A DNA stretch of 15,653 bases, taken from contig JAJUFK010000023.1 of assembly GCA_029266015.1 (NCBI GenBank), positions 1-15,653 on the forward strand, written 5' to 3'. Under the pieces are notes generated by a model. The model ran no database searches, was not told the origin of the DNA, and worked only from the letters and a program-made list of their open reading frames with translations. The first letter of the stretch is position 1; every line of letters starts with the position of its first letter. Of this stretch, positions 1 to 8,843 are shown piece by piece. Origin of the DNA: Bacteroidota bacterium (GTDB lineage: Bacteria; Bacteroidota; Bacteroidia; Bacteroidales; UBA1715). Made by a program: the position numbers and the translations under genes.

Positions 1-66
1 AGTAGAACAATATAAAATCGATAAAACTATCTTTTTTAACCGATAAACATGTGTATGTATATGAAA

Positions 67-1305
67 TTATAATGCTATTTCACATAGAGTTCGCAATATT
101 TCTACTTCTGCCATTTTTGTTGTAAATCTTTGATTTGTTAGCAAATAACCGGCTTGTTCAAAACTGAGTTGTGCTGCCTTTACTTCAAGCGTAGTAGCCA
201 AATTTGCTTCAAATCGTTTCATTACTAAATGTAGCAGTTGTTTTGAATATTCGTATGCATCAATTTGTTTATGTAATTGTTGTAGTGTTTGTTCATAGAG
301 TACGTATGTTTTATTAATATGATATAATATTTGTGATTGGGCTTGTGCCTGTTCTAATTCTTTTATTGCAATAGAGTTTTGTGCAATAGCCATTTGTGTT
401 TTTACTGTGCCGCCCGAATACAAAGGAATAGTATAGGTAATACCTACCATGGGAACTACACTATTTGATTTAGTGTTATTTTGTAGCGTATAATTTGAAA
501 CCAATTTTGCGCTTGGGTATCGTTGCGATTCTATTTGTCGAGCCGAAGTTTTAGCAATTTCAGTAGCAATTTGTGAATAGAGAATTTGTGGAATAGTGTT
601 TATTTTTGTAATGATTTCATCGTACGGTGGAAGTTTACCTACAGTAATAGAATCGGTTAATACAATATCAGTTTCTTCGGTTTTATTCATGGTATACAAA
701 AGTTCAAATTTAGTTTGTGCTATGAGTGTGCGTTGTTGACTTATTTGTTGTTCAATTGCTATTACGTCTATTTGAGCTTGCAATACATCAGAATCATTGG
801 CCAATCCTACTTGTTGTCTTTTAGTTACTATAGCCAAACGTTCTTGAGCAACAGCCAATGATGCTTGTAAAATTTCTATATACGATTGTTGCCGTAGTAC
901 TTCGTAATATAATTCTATTACCGCCGCAATAGTATTTTGTATTTGTATTTTCAGTGCAATTTTACTTTGGTTTTGGAGTAGTTGAAGCTGTTCTTTAGTT
1001 GCTATAATTTTAAATCCATTAAATACAGTAATATCGGCATTGAGTGAGTTTTGAAACAGTAAATCTCTATTGTCGTCAATAAAATCTGATACAATTGCAT
1101 TTCCGGTAATATTTACGTGTGGCAAAGCTCCTGCCATTGCAGAATTATTTGCTAGTTCTGCCTGAGTTACGTTCTTTTTTGCTATTCGTACATTATAATT
1201 TGAAACTACAGAAAAAAGTATAGCTTCTTCAAGTGATAATGCTTTTTGAGCATATGTGCACAATAAAGAAACTATAAAAATAAGCAGTAAACTAATGTGT
1301 TTCAT
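67..1305 (-). CDS. TolC-family outer-membrane efflux channel
   Basis: This is the outer-membrane exit duct of a tripartite efflux pump. It is 412 residues long, close to the family norm. An N-terminal Sec signal peptide (hydrophobic core about residues 4-18) probably ends at CTYA/QKALS. The mature protein opens with the usual SLEEAI start of the OEP fold. Two OEP repeats follow, roughly residues 25-215 and 230-410, each made of long Gln/Ala-rich helices typical of the periplasmic alpha-barrel, with short beta-rich parts between them (for example around PHVNITG and PSAKLVSNYTL). Its start overlaps the stop of the upstream pump gene by 4 nt (ATGA), so it is the last gene of the adaptor-pump-channel operon and is probably translationally coupled. 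The stop codon lies 66 nt from the window edge. Family assignment is secure; the substrate cannot be read from the sequence. Confidence 0.93.
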   Translation of the reverse strand: MKHISLLLIFIVSLLCTYAQKALSLEEAILFSVVSNYNVRIAKKNVTQAELANNSAMAGALPHVNITGNAIVSDFIDDNRDLLFQNSLNADITVFNGFKIIATKEQLQLLQNQSKIALKIQIQNTIAAVIELYYEVLRQQSYIEILQASLAVAQERLAIVTKRQQVGLANDSDVLQAQIDVIAIEQQISQQRTLIAQTKFELLYTMNKTEETDIVLTDSITVGKLPPYDEIITKINTIPQILYSQIATEIAKTSARQIESQRYPSAKLVSNYTLQNNTKSNSVVPMVGITYTIPLYSGGTVKTQMAIAQNSIAIKELEQAQAQSQILYHINKTYVLYEQTLQQLHKQIDAYEYSKQLLHLVMKRFEANLATTLEVKAAQLSFEQAGYLLTNQRFTTKMAEVEILRTLCEIAL

Positions 1306-4300
1306 ATAGATTGCATATTTTTAGATGTATGACCCGAAATATATGTATAAATAGCAGGTATTACAAATAGTGTAAGGATTAATGAAAATAGTAATCCACC
1401 TACAATAACAATACCCAACGACATGCGGCTGGTGCCGGCAGAACCAAGACTTAAAGCAATAGGTAATGCCCCTAAAATTGTTGCAAAACTAGTCATTAAT
1501 ATAGGTCGAAGCCTGAGAGTTGCTGCTTCTATTACTGCATCAAATTTGGTTTTTCCTTGTTCTCGTTGTTGATTGGCAAATTCTACTATTAAAATACCAT
1601 TTTTGGTAACTAACCCTACAAGAGTAATCATTCCTATTTCCGAAAAAATATTGATTGTTTGACCAAATATCCACAATGAAAGAAATCCACCGGCAATAGC
1701 AAGTGGTACAGATATCATTATAATAAGAGGGTCTCTAAAACTTTCGAATTGTGCAGCTAATATGAGAAATACAAGTAATAATGCAAGTATAAATGCAAAT
1801 GAAGTATTTGATGAGCTCTCGGCAAAATCGCGAGAAGGTCCACTGAGTGAGGTTTGGAAACTTTCATCTAAAACATTATTTGCTATAGTTTGCATGGCTT
1901 GTACACCGTCTCCTATAGTTTTTCCTTCGGCAAGTGATGCAGATATAGTTGCGGATTTCATACGATTGTGATGAAATAGTGTGGGAGGATTTGCAGTGGT
2001 GCTTACAGTAAGTACCGATGATAATGATATATAATTTCCTTGATTATTGCGTACTTGTAATGATAGAATGTCGGTTGGTTCTTGTCTGTTGTTTGCTTCT
2101 ACTTGACTAATTACTTGATATTGTTTACCATCCATAGTAAAATAAGCTATTCTTCGGCCGCTAAAGGCACTTTGCATTACATCGGCTATATCACTTATAG
2201 TAAGTCCCAATTCACGAGCTTTGAGCCTATCTATTGTAATTGTAACTTCAGGTTTATTGAATTTAAGGTTTACATCTATGTTTTGAAACGTTTTATTGTT
2301 ATGAGCTTCTTCCATTACACGAGTTACGCCTTGTTTAAGTTTTTCAAAATCAAAATTTTGTAATACAAATTGTATAGGCATAGAGCCTTTAGAACCAAGT
2401 CCAACGGCAATAGTTTGTTCTTCAACCGGAATTATTTTTATAGTATTGAATTGTGAAAATTTTCGTTGTAATTCTTTTGCTATCTCTGATTGTGTTTTGT
2501 TGCGTTCGTTGGGTGGAACTAATCCAATTCTACCCATGCCGCTGTTTACGCCGGTAGAACTAAAACCGGGAATAGCCAAAAATGAAAAATCACGTTCGGG
2601 AATAGAATCTATTAAAAAATTGGAAAGTTTTTCTCCTTCGTTTATCATATAGGTATAGCTTACTCCTTCCGGTGCCGATATTTGTAAACGTATTTGACTT
2701 TTATCTTCAATAGGAGCAAGTTCACTTTGAATATAACTGCCAAGAATGAGAATAAGTGCTATACAAAATCCTACTATAGCCCATGCAAATTTTCGTTTTT
2801 TCACAAAGCCAATTATCATTTTTTTATATCCTTGTTCTAAAGCTTCAAAAAATGGTTCTGTTTTTTTGTAAAATGTACTGTGATTCCGTTTTTTTGAATT
2901 GAGTACTACGTTGAGCACCGGCGTTATTGTAAGCGAAACAAATGAGGAGATTAAAACAGCAACGGCTACTACTATGCCAAATTCACGAAATAAGCTACCT
3001 ACAAAACCTTGCATAAAAAATATTGGTAAAAACACAATTGCAAGAGTTATAGATGTAGAAATTACAGCAAAAAATATTTCTTTACTGCCTTCTAAAGCTG
3101 CACGTTGTATGGGTAGTCCTTCTTCAAATTTTCTAAAAATATTTTCGGTAACTACTATACCATCATCAACTACCAAACCTGTTGCTAATACTATTCCTAA
3201 TAGAGATAAAATATTTATAGAATATCCCATAAGATACAATACAAAAAATGTTGCTATCAGCGATACCGGAATATCTATAAGTGGACGAAGAGCTATAAGC
3301 CAATCGCGGAAAAATAAGAAAATAATAAGAATTACTAATAATATAGCAATTATGAGTGTTTCTTTTACTTCGGTGAGAGAACGTCTCACATTTTTGGTTG
3401 TATCTATGAGAATAGTAAATTCTATATCTCCTTTTTCTGAAGCTTTTATTTGTTCTAATCGTTTATAAAATTCATTGGCAATACTAATATAATTTGCTCC
3501 GGGTTGAGGTATAATAGATAAGCCTACACCATATACACCATTAAGTTTCCAACTTTGTTCATATCGTTCGGGTCCTAATTCTACTTTTGCAATATCACTA
3601 AGGGTAACTATTCCTTCGGGTGTGTTTTTAAGAATCATATTTCTAAAGTCATCTTCTGTTGTAAATCGTCCGGCAGCTTTTATGGTAAGTTCGGTATTTA
3701 CACCATCAATTTTTCCGGTAGGAGCTTCTACATTCTCTTTTTGCATAATAGCCGAAATATCGTTGTAAGCTATGTTATATGCTTTCATTTTGTCGGGTTG
3801 TAACCAAATACGCATTGCAGGACGTTTTTGTCCGTGAATATTAACTCCGCTTACTTCGGGTATAGTTTGAAATTTATCTTGTAATACATTTTCAGCATAG
3901 TCACTTAACTCCAATAAACTTTTGGTGCTGCTTTGAATAGCAACCAAAATTATAAATTCACTGTTTGCATCGGCTTTTGAAACAACCGGAGCTGCATCAA
4001 TATCGGCAGGAAGATTTCTTACGGCTTGACTAATTTTGTCACGAACATCATTTGCTGCTGTTTCTAAATCAATGTCTATATTAAATTCTACCGAAATTCT
4101 GCTTCTTCCAACTGAACTGGTTGATGAAATAGTTCGAATTCCAGGTATTCCGTTTACAGCCTTTTCCAAAGGTTCGGTAATTTGTGATTCTATGACTTCG
4201 GCATTAGCACCTGTGTAGTTTGTAGTTACTGTTACTATAGGTGGATCTATAGCAGGATATTCTCGTACCCCTAGTTGTATGAACCCTACTATACCAAAAA

Positions 4301-4367
4301 TGAGTAACAATAGGTTCATTACTGTTGCTAATATCGGTCGTTTGAGTGAAAGTTCCGAAATATTCAT
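1302..4367 (-). CDS. RND (HAE1-type) efflux pump, inner-membrane subunit
   Basis: This is a proton-driven AcrB/MexB-like transporter of 1021 residues, a normal full length. TM1 is at about residues 10-30, a large periplasmic porter/docking loop follows, the central TM block runs about 335-490 with the second TM1-like helix near 525-545, a second periplasmic loop follows, and the last TM block is at about 855-1010. The proton-relay residues known from AcrB are present: the Asp pair D401/D402 in GLVVDDGIVV, K922 in GLVTKNGILIVEF, and R952 and T959 in RLRPILMTS. The first gene product of the operon supplies the adaptor and the last one the channel. Its ATG overlaps the adaptor stop by 1 nt (TAATG). 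The gene appears intact with no frameshift. The substrate is unknown; multidrug, bile-salt or lipid export are all possible for this family. Confidence 0.96.
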   Translation of the reverse strand: MNISELSLKRPILATVMNLLLLIFGIVGFIQLGVREYPAIDPPIVTVTTNYTGANAEVIESQITEPLEKAVNGIPGIRTISSTSSVGRSRISVEFNIDIDLETAANDVRDKISQAVRNLPADIDAAPVVSKADANSEFIILVAIQSSTKSLLELSDYAENVLQDKFQTIPEVSGVNIHGQKRPAMRIWLQPDKMKAYNIAYNDISAIMQKENVEAPTGKIDGVNTELTIKAAGRFTTEDDFRNMILKNTPEGIVTLSDIAKVELGPERYEQSWKLNGVYGVGLSIIPQPGANYISIANEFYKRLEQIKASEKGDIEFTILIDTTKNVRRSLTEVKETLIIAILLVILIIFLFFRDWLIALRPLIDIPVSLIATFFVLYLMGYSINILSLLGIVLATGLVVDDGIVVTENIFRKFEEGLPIQRAALEGSKEIFFAVISTSITLAIVFLPIFFMQGFVGSLFREFGIVVAVAVLISSFVSLTITPVLNVVLNSKKRNHSTFYKKTEPFFEALEQGYKKMIIGFVKKRKFAWAIVGFCIALILILGSYIQSELAPIEDKSQIRLQISAPEGVSYTYMINEGEKLSNFLIDSIPERDFSFLAIPGFSSTGVNSGMGRIGLVPPNERNKTQSEIAKELQRKFSQFNTIKIIPVEEQTIAVGLGSKGSMPIQFVLQNFDFEKLKQGVTRVMEEAHNNKTFQNIDVNLKFNKPEVTITIDRLKARELGLTISDIADVMQSAFSGRRIAYFTMDGKQYQVISQVEANNRQEPTDILSLQVRNNQGNYISLSSVLTVSTTANPPTLFHHNRMKSATISASLAEGKTIGDGVQAMQTIANNVLDESFQTSLSGPSRDFAESSSNTSFAFILALLLVFLILAAQFESFRDPLIIMISVPLAIAGGFLSLWIFGQTINIFSEIGMITLVGLVTKNGILIVEFANQQREQGKTKFDAVIEAATLRLRPILMTSFATILGALPIALSLGSAGTSRMSLGIVIVGGLLFSLILTLFVIPAIYTYISGHTSKNMQSI

Positions 4368-5407
4368 TATGGCATCGAAATATGTGTAACTTCTTTAATT
4401 ATAACACGTTCTTGTGGGCGAACATAAAGCATGCCTGATACAAGTATTGTGTCGCCAATAGAAATTCCTTTTACAATTTCAACATATTCAGGTGTTCGTA
4501 TACCTGTTTCTACGGTTTTAAATTGTGCTTTGCCATTTTGTACCAATACTAATTGATTTTTGTTGGCATCGGGTATTATGGCATTGGTAGGAACTACAAT
4601 TGCTTGTTTGGTTTGTTGTAATGGAATAGTTACAAATGTACCTGGTAATAATACTGCATCTGTAATTATAGCACGAACCAATATATTACGTGTATTTGTT
4701 TGAATATATGGCTCTATTGCCTGCACTGTTGCTGTATATGTTTTATTATCTTGTGTTTTGCACGTAATATGACTTCCAACGGTTACCGATGAAGCGTATA
4801 ATTCAGGTACTTGAAAATCAATTTTTACAGGATTTGTTTGCATAAGTGTTGATAGCTTTGTTTGTGGTGTTACAAATGCTCCCGGACTTACCAATCGTAG
4901 ACCTAAAGTGCCCGAAAAAGGTGCACGTATTATGGTTTTTTCAATATTTGCTTGTATTACTTGTAATTGAGCTTTTATTTTGAGAACTTCGTTATATGCA
5001 GCATCATATTCGGCTTGGCTCACTCCTCGCGCTGTAAGTAATTGTTGTAAACGTTGCTCCTGAGCTTGAGCTAATGATAATTGGGCTTTGGTTTGTTGCA
5101 ATTGAGCTTGTAAATCGGCATCATTTATTCGAGCAAGTATGGTTCCTTCTGTTACTTTTGCTCCATCGGGAATGTTTAAGTATGTTATTCTTCCACTTAC
5201 TTCGGGGTGTAAGTCAACCATTTCATTTGCTTGTACTGTTCCGCTTACGTGTATACTGTTTGAAATAGTTTGATTGCCGGCACACATAACCGTTACCTGT
5301 ACCGTAGGTTTTGTTTTTTGTTTTTCCTGTTTTTTTTCTTGTTTACAAGATATACTTATAATACAGAGACAAGCTATTAGTAAATATAAGCGAATATGGT
5401 TTAACAT
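4367..5407 (-). CDS. RND efflux periplasmic adaptor (membrane fusion protein), probable lipoprotein
   Basis: This is the adaptor that bridges the RND pump and the TolC-like channel. It has 346 residues. The short N-terminal hydrophobic segment ends at Cys21 (ISISC followed by KQEKKQ), which looks like a relaxed Bacteroidota lipobox, so it is probably anchored as a lipoprotein. The biotinyl-lipoyl half-motif lies at about residues 65-95 (HPEVSGRITYLNIPDGAKV). A short alpha-hairpin spans about 96-158, with the second lipoyl half at about 160-180 (IRAPFSGTLGLRLVSPGAFV). The beta-barrel is at about 193-265 and the membrane-proximal domain at about 267-340. It is the first gene of the operon. No convincing promoter was found in the 96 nt upstream, where only a near-match (TTTATTTG) to the -7 element is present. 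Confidence 0.93.
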   Translation of the reverse strand: MLNHIRLYLLIACLCIISISCKQEKKQEKQKTKPTVQVTVMCAGNQTISNSIHVSGTVQANEMVDLHPEVSGRITYLNIPDGAKVTEGTILARINDADLQAQLQQTKAQLSLAQAQEQRLQQLLTARGVSQAEYDAAYNEVLKIKAQLQVIQANIEKTIIRAPFSGTLGLRLVSPGAFVTPQTKLSTLMQTNPVKIDFQVPELYASSVTVGSHITCKTQDNKTYTATVQAIEPYIQTNTRNILVRAIITDAVLLPGTFVTIPLQQTKQAIVVPTNAIIPDANKNQLVLVQNGKAQFKTVETGIRTPEYVEIVKGISIGDTILVSGMLYVRPQERVIIKEVTHISMP

Positions 5408-5503
5408 TAATAGTATATTTTATTTCGTAAAAATACATGTATTTGGTTTGTAAACAAATAAATATAGACAAAAACCTTTGTTGTATAGATGAAAGATCAA
5501 TAT

Positions 5504-6433
5504 TTACATAAGTTTGTTGCGTTTTATTAAATAATTAAGCAGCACGTGTGAAAATCCATGGTTAATATCAGCTTTTATGTAATCTATATGATATTGTGTA
5601 CACATGTGAGCAATTGATTGTACTATAGATTCTACATTTGCTTTGAACGTATTTCGTACAGTTTCAGGTTGAATTTTAATTATTTCGCCTGTTTCCATAT
5701 CAGTAATTTTAAGTGGGCGATTTTCAAAAGCAAATTGTTCTTCGTGATTTGGTTCGGTAACATGAAATACTAACACTTCATGTTTATTGTATTTGCAATG
5801 TTGCAATGCTGCAAATACATCTTCATAATTAGTATTTTCAAAAAAATCACTGAAGATAATTATAAGTGATCGCGTATGTGTGGTTTCGGCTATTTGATGC
5901 AGCGACTGAGCTAATGATGTGTTTTGTTTGAAAGATTCCGATGAGTAAGACTCTTGAAGAGTAGTGTATAGTTGTTTATATAGCATGTGCGCATGTGTTG
6001 CCGATAATTTTGCATCGGTATGCACATACACACCATTGTTGAATAAGCTTAAACCTACAGCGTCGCGTTGTCTGCGAAGCAAATAAATAAGTGCTGCTGC
6101 CGAATACAATGAAAAACCTAATTTATTGTATATAGAAGAATTACCAAACGGAAAAAGCATAGATGAAGATGTGTCTATTACTATACGGCATCTCAAATTA
6201 GTTTCTTCTTCGTATCGTTTTACAAATAATTTATCAGTTTTTGCAAATAACTTCCAATCTATATGTTTGGTAGATTCTCCCGAATTATAGAGTCTATGTT
6301 CTGCAAATTCTACCGAAAAACCATGAAAAGGACTTCTGTGCAATCCTGTAATAAACCCTTCAACAATTTGTTGAGCCAGTAATTCAAAATTGTCAAATTC
6401 ATGATGTTGTTGTATATCGGTCAGAGTAATCAT
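5504..6433 (-). CDS. DUF58 domain protein with vWA-like fold
   Basis: The protein has 309 residues. The DUF58 signature sits at about residues 30-75 (HRSPFHGFSVEFAEHRLYN, then STKHIDWKLFAKTDKLFVKRY). It is followed by a von Willebrand A-like domain with a MIDAS-type DTSSS at 87-91 and a second metal-site-like strand IIIFSDF with D196. No transmembrane segment is visible, so it should be cytosolic or membrane-peripheral. In Bacteroidota such proteins usually sit beside a MoxR-type AAA+ ATPase in Bat-like aerotolerance or stress clusters. No MoxR gene is in this window; the near neighbour is thioredoxin, 29 nt upstream on the same strand, which suggests co-transcription. Family assignment is firm, but the cellular role is not established from the sequence. 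Confidence 0.9.
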   Translation of the reverse strand: MITLTDIQQHHEFDNFELLAQQIVEGFITGLHRSPFHGFSVEFAEHRLYNSGESTKHIDWKLFAKTDKLFVKRYEEETNLRCRIVIDTSSSMLFPFGNSSIYNKLGFSLYSAAALIYLLRRQRDAVGLSLFNNGVYVHTDAKLSATHAHMLYKQLYTTLQESYSSESFKQNTSLAQSLHQIAETTHTRSLIIIFSDFFENTNYEDVFAALQHCKYNKHEVLVFHVTEPNHEEQFAFENRPLKITDMETGEIIKIQPETVRNTFKANVESIVQSIAHMCTQYHIDYIKADINHGFSHVLLNYLIKRNKLM

Positions 6434-6462
6434 GTATTTGTATGTTTAGCTACAAATATATA

Positions 6463-6780
6463 TTACAAATAAGCATCTAATTTTTCTACAATTTTTGCTT
6501 TAGGAACAGCACCTACAAGTTTATCTACAACTTCACCGTTTTTAACAAACAGAAGTGTAGGTATGTTGCGGATAGAAAATTTCACGGCAATTTCCGAATT
6601 TTCGTCAACATCGCATTTACCTATTACGGCTTTACCTTCATATTCGGTTGCAAGTTCTGCTACTATAGGAGCAACCATGCGGCATGGACCACACCATTCT
6701 GCCCAAAAATCTATCATTACAAGTTTGTCTGATTGAGCTACTACTTCGTTGTAGTTTGCTTCGGTAATTTCTACTGCCAT
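6463..6780 (-). CDS. trxA: Thioredoxin
   Basis: This is a small cytosolic disulfide reductase of 105 residues, the normal thioredoxin length. The active site WCGPC is at residues 29-33. The buried Asp (D24, in MIDFW) and the cis-proline (P74, in RNIPTLLFVKNG) are both in place, as is the C-terminal GAVPKAKIVEKL helix. There is one extra Cys at 56 (GKCDVDEN). No signal peptide is present, so it belongs in the cytoplasm, where it would accept electrons from thioredoxin reductase and reduce client disulfides. It is the first gene of a probable two-gene unit with the DUF58 protein, and is divergent from the CapA-like gene. Identification is nearly certain. Confidence 0.97.
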   Translation of the reverse strand: MAVEITEANYNEVVAQSDKLVMIDFWAEWCGPCRMVAPIVAELATEYEGKAVIGKCDVDENSEIAVKFSIRNIPTLLFVKNGEVVDKLVGAVPKAKIVEKLDAYL

Positions 6781-6952
6781 AATTGTACGTTTTTATATTT
6801 TTTGACACATTGTTTCTAAATTCTTTACAAAGTAATATAATTTAACCGAAGAATGCTATATAAAGTTGAAAAATTGTAGATAAGTTAGCTTTTGTATTCA
6901 TAGATTGATTTGCTATGTTTTTTGCTAAAAATGTAATATACTTGTAAAAAAA

Positions 6953-8074
6953 ATGTTGAGTATAAAAATGAACACTATGAGATTATTGAGTGTATTATTC
7001 TTAATTTTTCTACAAGTCATTTGTTATTCACAACAAAAGGTTAGTCTTTTGTTTATGGGAGATGTAATGGGTCATGACGGACAATTGCAGGCTGCGTATA
7101 ATCCTGAAAAAATGATATATGAATTTGATACCTGTTTTTCATACATATCACCAATTATTTCATCGTATGATTTTGCAATAGCAAATTTAGAGGTTACGTT
7201 AAATTGCATTCCTTACAAAGGATATCCATCTTTTAGTTCGCCTGCATCGTTGGCATCGGCTCTTGTTGCCCATGGTGTAGATTGTTTTGTAACAGCCAAT
7301 AATCATAGTGCCGATAGAGGGAAAACAGGTGTTATAAATACCATTAAAGCTTTAGATTCTATTGGGGTAATGCATACAGGAACGTTTATAAATGTGAAAG
7401 AAAGAAAAAAAACGTATCCGTTAATTTTTGAAAAAAATGGTATTCGAATAGCCCTTCTTAATTGTACATATGGACTTAACGGATTGCCGGTTCCCGAAGG
7501 TACTGTAATTAATTTGATTGATACATTGCAAATAAAAGAAGATATTGCTCGAGCAAAATCTGTAAATGCTGATGTGATTATTATGTTTATACACTGGGGA
7601 GTAGAATATGAATTGCAACCAAATACAGAACAAATAAATATTGCCGATTTTTTACGTAATCAGGGTGTACATGCGGTAATAGGTTCGCATCCGCATGTGG
7701 TTCAGCGTGCCGAATGGTACAAATCTGATAATTTTTTTAGGGTATATTCATTGGGTAATTTTATTTCGAATCAACGTACTCAACCACGCGATGGTGGTAT
7801 GATGATAGAGCTGGAATTTGAGAAACAATCGAATTCGGTATCAATAACTAAAGCAGGATATATACTAACTTGGGTGTATACACCTACGGTAAATACTCGT
7901 AAGCAATTTTACGTGTTGCCGGTTTCTGTATATGAAAATAACCCGTCTTTTTTTGATTCAGAAAAGTCTTATTCTGCAATGCTCGATTGTATGAGTATAA
8001 TTCGTCCTGTGCTTCAAACTCATAATATTGAAACTCCTGAAGTGCGATATTCTATTACATCACAGCCAAAATAA
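6953..8074 (+). CDS. CapA/PgsA-family metallophosphatase-fold protein, secreted
   Basis: The protein has 373 residues from this start. A Sec signal peptide (LLSVLFLIFLQVICYS) is followed by the CapA (PGA_cap) domain over nearly the whole chain. Likely metal-site motifs are GDVMGH (D37, H41), ANLE (E80), TANNHSADRG (N117, H118), IHWGVEYE (H214) and IGSHPHVVQ (H246, H248), closing with YSLGNFISNQ. Members of this family are known from poly-gamma-glutamate capsule synthesis, but many act elsewhere in the envelope and no other capsule gene is here. In-frame ATGs at 6968 and 6977 give a more typical signal peptide (MNTMRLL or MRLL), so the true start may be one of these. It heads a tight co-directional group with the TatD-like and glycosyltransferase genes. 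The exact substrate is unknown. Confidence 0.9.
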   Translation: MLSIKMNTMRLLSVLFLIFLQVICYSQQKVSLLFMGDVMGHDGQLQAAYNPEKMIYEFDTCFSYISPIISSYDFAIANLEVTLNCIPYKGYPSFSSPASLASALVAHGVDCFVTANNHSADRGKTGVINTIKALDSIGVMHTGTFINVKERKKTYPLIFEKNGIRIALLNCTYGLNGLPVPEGTVINLIDTLQIKEDIARAKSVNADVIIMFIHWGVEYELQPNTEQINIADFLRNQGVHAVIGSHPHVVQRAEWYKSDNFFRVYSLGNFISNQRTQPRDGGMMIELEFEKQSNSVSITKAGYILTWVYTPTVNTRKQFYVLPVSVYENNPSFFDSEKSYSAMLDCMSIIRPVLQTHNIETPEVRYSITSQPK

Positions 8075-8082
8075 ACAAACAA

Positions 8083-8841
8083 ATGATAATTAATACACAT
8101 TCGCATCTTTACAGTAGTGAATTTGATACTTGTAGATTTGATGTAATTAATAGAGCTAAACGTATTGGTATTCAAAAAATTCTGCTTCCTGATATTGATT
8201 CATTGCATAGATATAAAATGATGGAAGTATCAAATGAATTTGCCGATATTTGCGTACCAATGATTGGAATTCATCCAACTTCAATTAACAGTAATTATAA
8301 ATCTGAGATTGAATTACTTGAAAAAGATTTGAGGACCTATGATTTTTGTGCGATAGGTGAAATTGGAATAGATTTGTATTGGGATACTACGTATACTAAT
8401 CAACAAATAGAAGCATTTGAATATCAGTTGTTTATGGCTCAAAAATTACATAAGCCGGTTGCTATTCATGTGCGAAATTCATGGCAACAAGTATTACATA
8501 GTATTCACAAGTTTCCCGATGTTATTGGAGTTTTTCATTGTTTTTCGGGTAATATTCAGCAAGCTTATTCAGTAATTGATAATGGTTTTAAGTTGGGGAT
8601 AGGGGGTGTTGTAACATATAAAAATTCAGGAGTTGACACTGTTGTTGAAGCTATTGATTTACAACATATGGTAGTAGAAACCGACGATCCTTGGTTAGCT
8701 CCTGTACCATATAGAGGTAAAGTTAATGAGCCTTCGTATATTTCATATATAATTCAAAAAATAGCAGTTATAAAGAATTGTAAAATTGAATTAGTAGAAG
8801 AAATTACTTCAAGTAATGCTTTACAAATTTTTTCACTGTAA
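8083..8841 (+). CDS. TatD-family metal-dependent hydrolase (deoxyribonuclease-like)
   Basis: This is a cytosolic TIM-barrel amidohydrolase-like enzyme of 252 residues, typical for TatD/YcfH proteins. The metal ligands are visible in order: H6 and H8 in NTHSHLY, E93 in GEIGIDLYW, H129 in IHVRNSW, H152 in FHCFSGN and D201 in VETDDPWLAP. The RGKVNEP loop that usually follows is also present. TatD homologues act as 3'-5' exonucleases or take part in D-aminoacyl-tRNA or DNA quality control; the sequence does not say which applies here. The start lies 8 nt after the CapA-like stop and the stop is 2 nt before the glycosyltransferase start, so the three genes probably form one transcript. The family call is secure. 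Confidence 0.93.
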   Translation: MIINTHSHLYSSEFDTCRFDVINRAKRIGIQKILLPDIDSLHRYKMMEVSNEFADICVPMIGIHPTSINSNYKSEIELLEKDLRTYDFCAIGEIGIDLYWDTTYTNQQIEAFEYQLFMAQKLHKPVAIHVRNSWQQVLHSIHKFPDVIGVFHCFSGNIQQAYSVIDNGFKLGIGGVVTYKNSGVDTVVEAIDLQHMVVETDDPWLAPVPYRGKVNEPSYISYIIQKIAVIKNCKIELVEEITSSNALQIFSL

Positions 8842-8843
8842 TC

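Noticed and set aside
17..40. GATA-AAAC-TATC followed by T6 as a terminator at the left edge.
   Set aside because: The stem is only 4 bp of AT-rich sequence and points away from the minus-strand operon, so it is too weak to call.
2899..3468. A 189-codon plus-strand frame inside the RND pump gene.
   Set aside because: It is fully antisense to a conserved transporter with intact motifs. Its Ser/Thr/Ile-rich sequence is what the reverse of a membrane-protein gene gives.
6937..6944. TATACTTG as a -7 element for the CapA-like gene.
   Set aside because: It has one mismatch to TAnnTTTG, and the nearest TTTG motifs sit at wrong spacings (12 and 24 nt).
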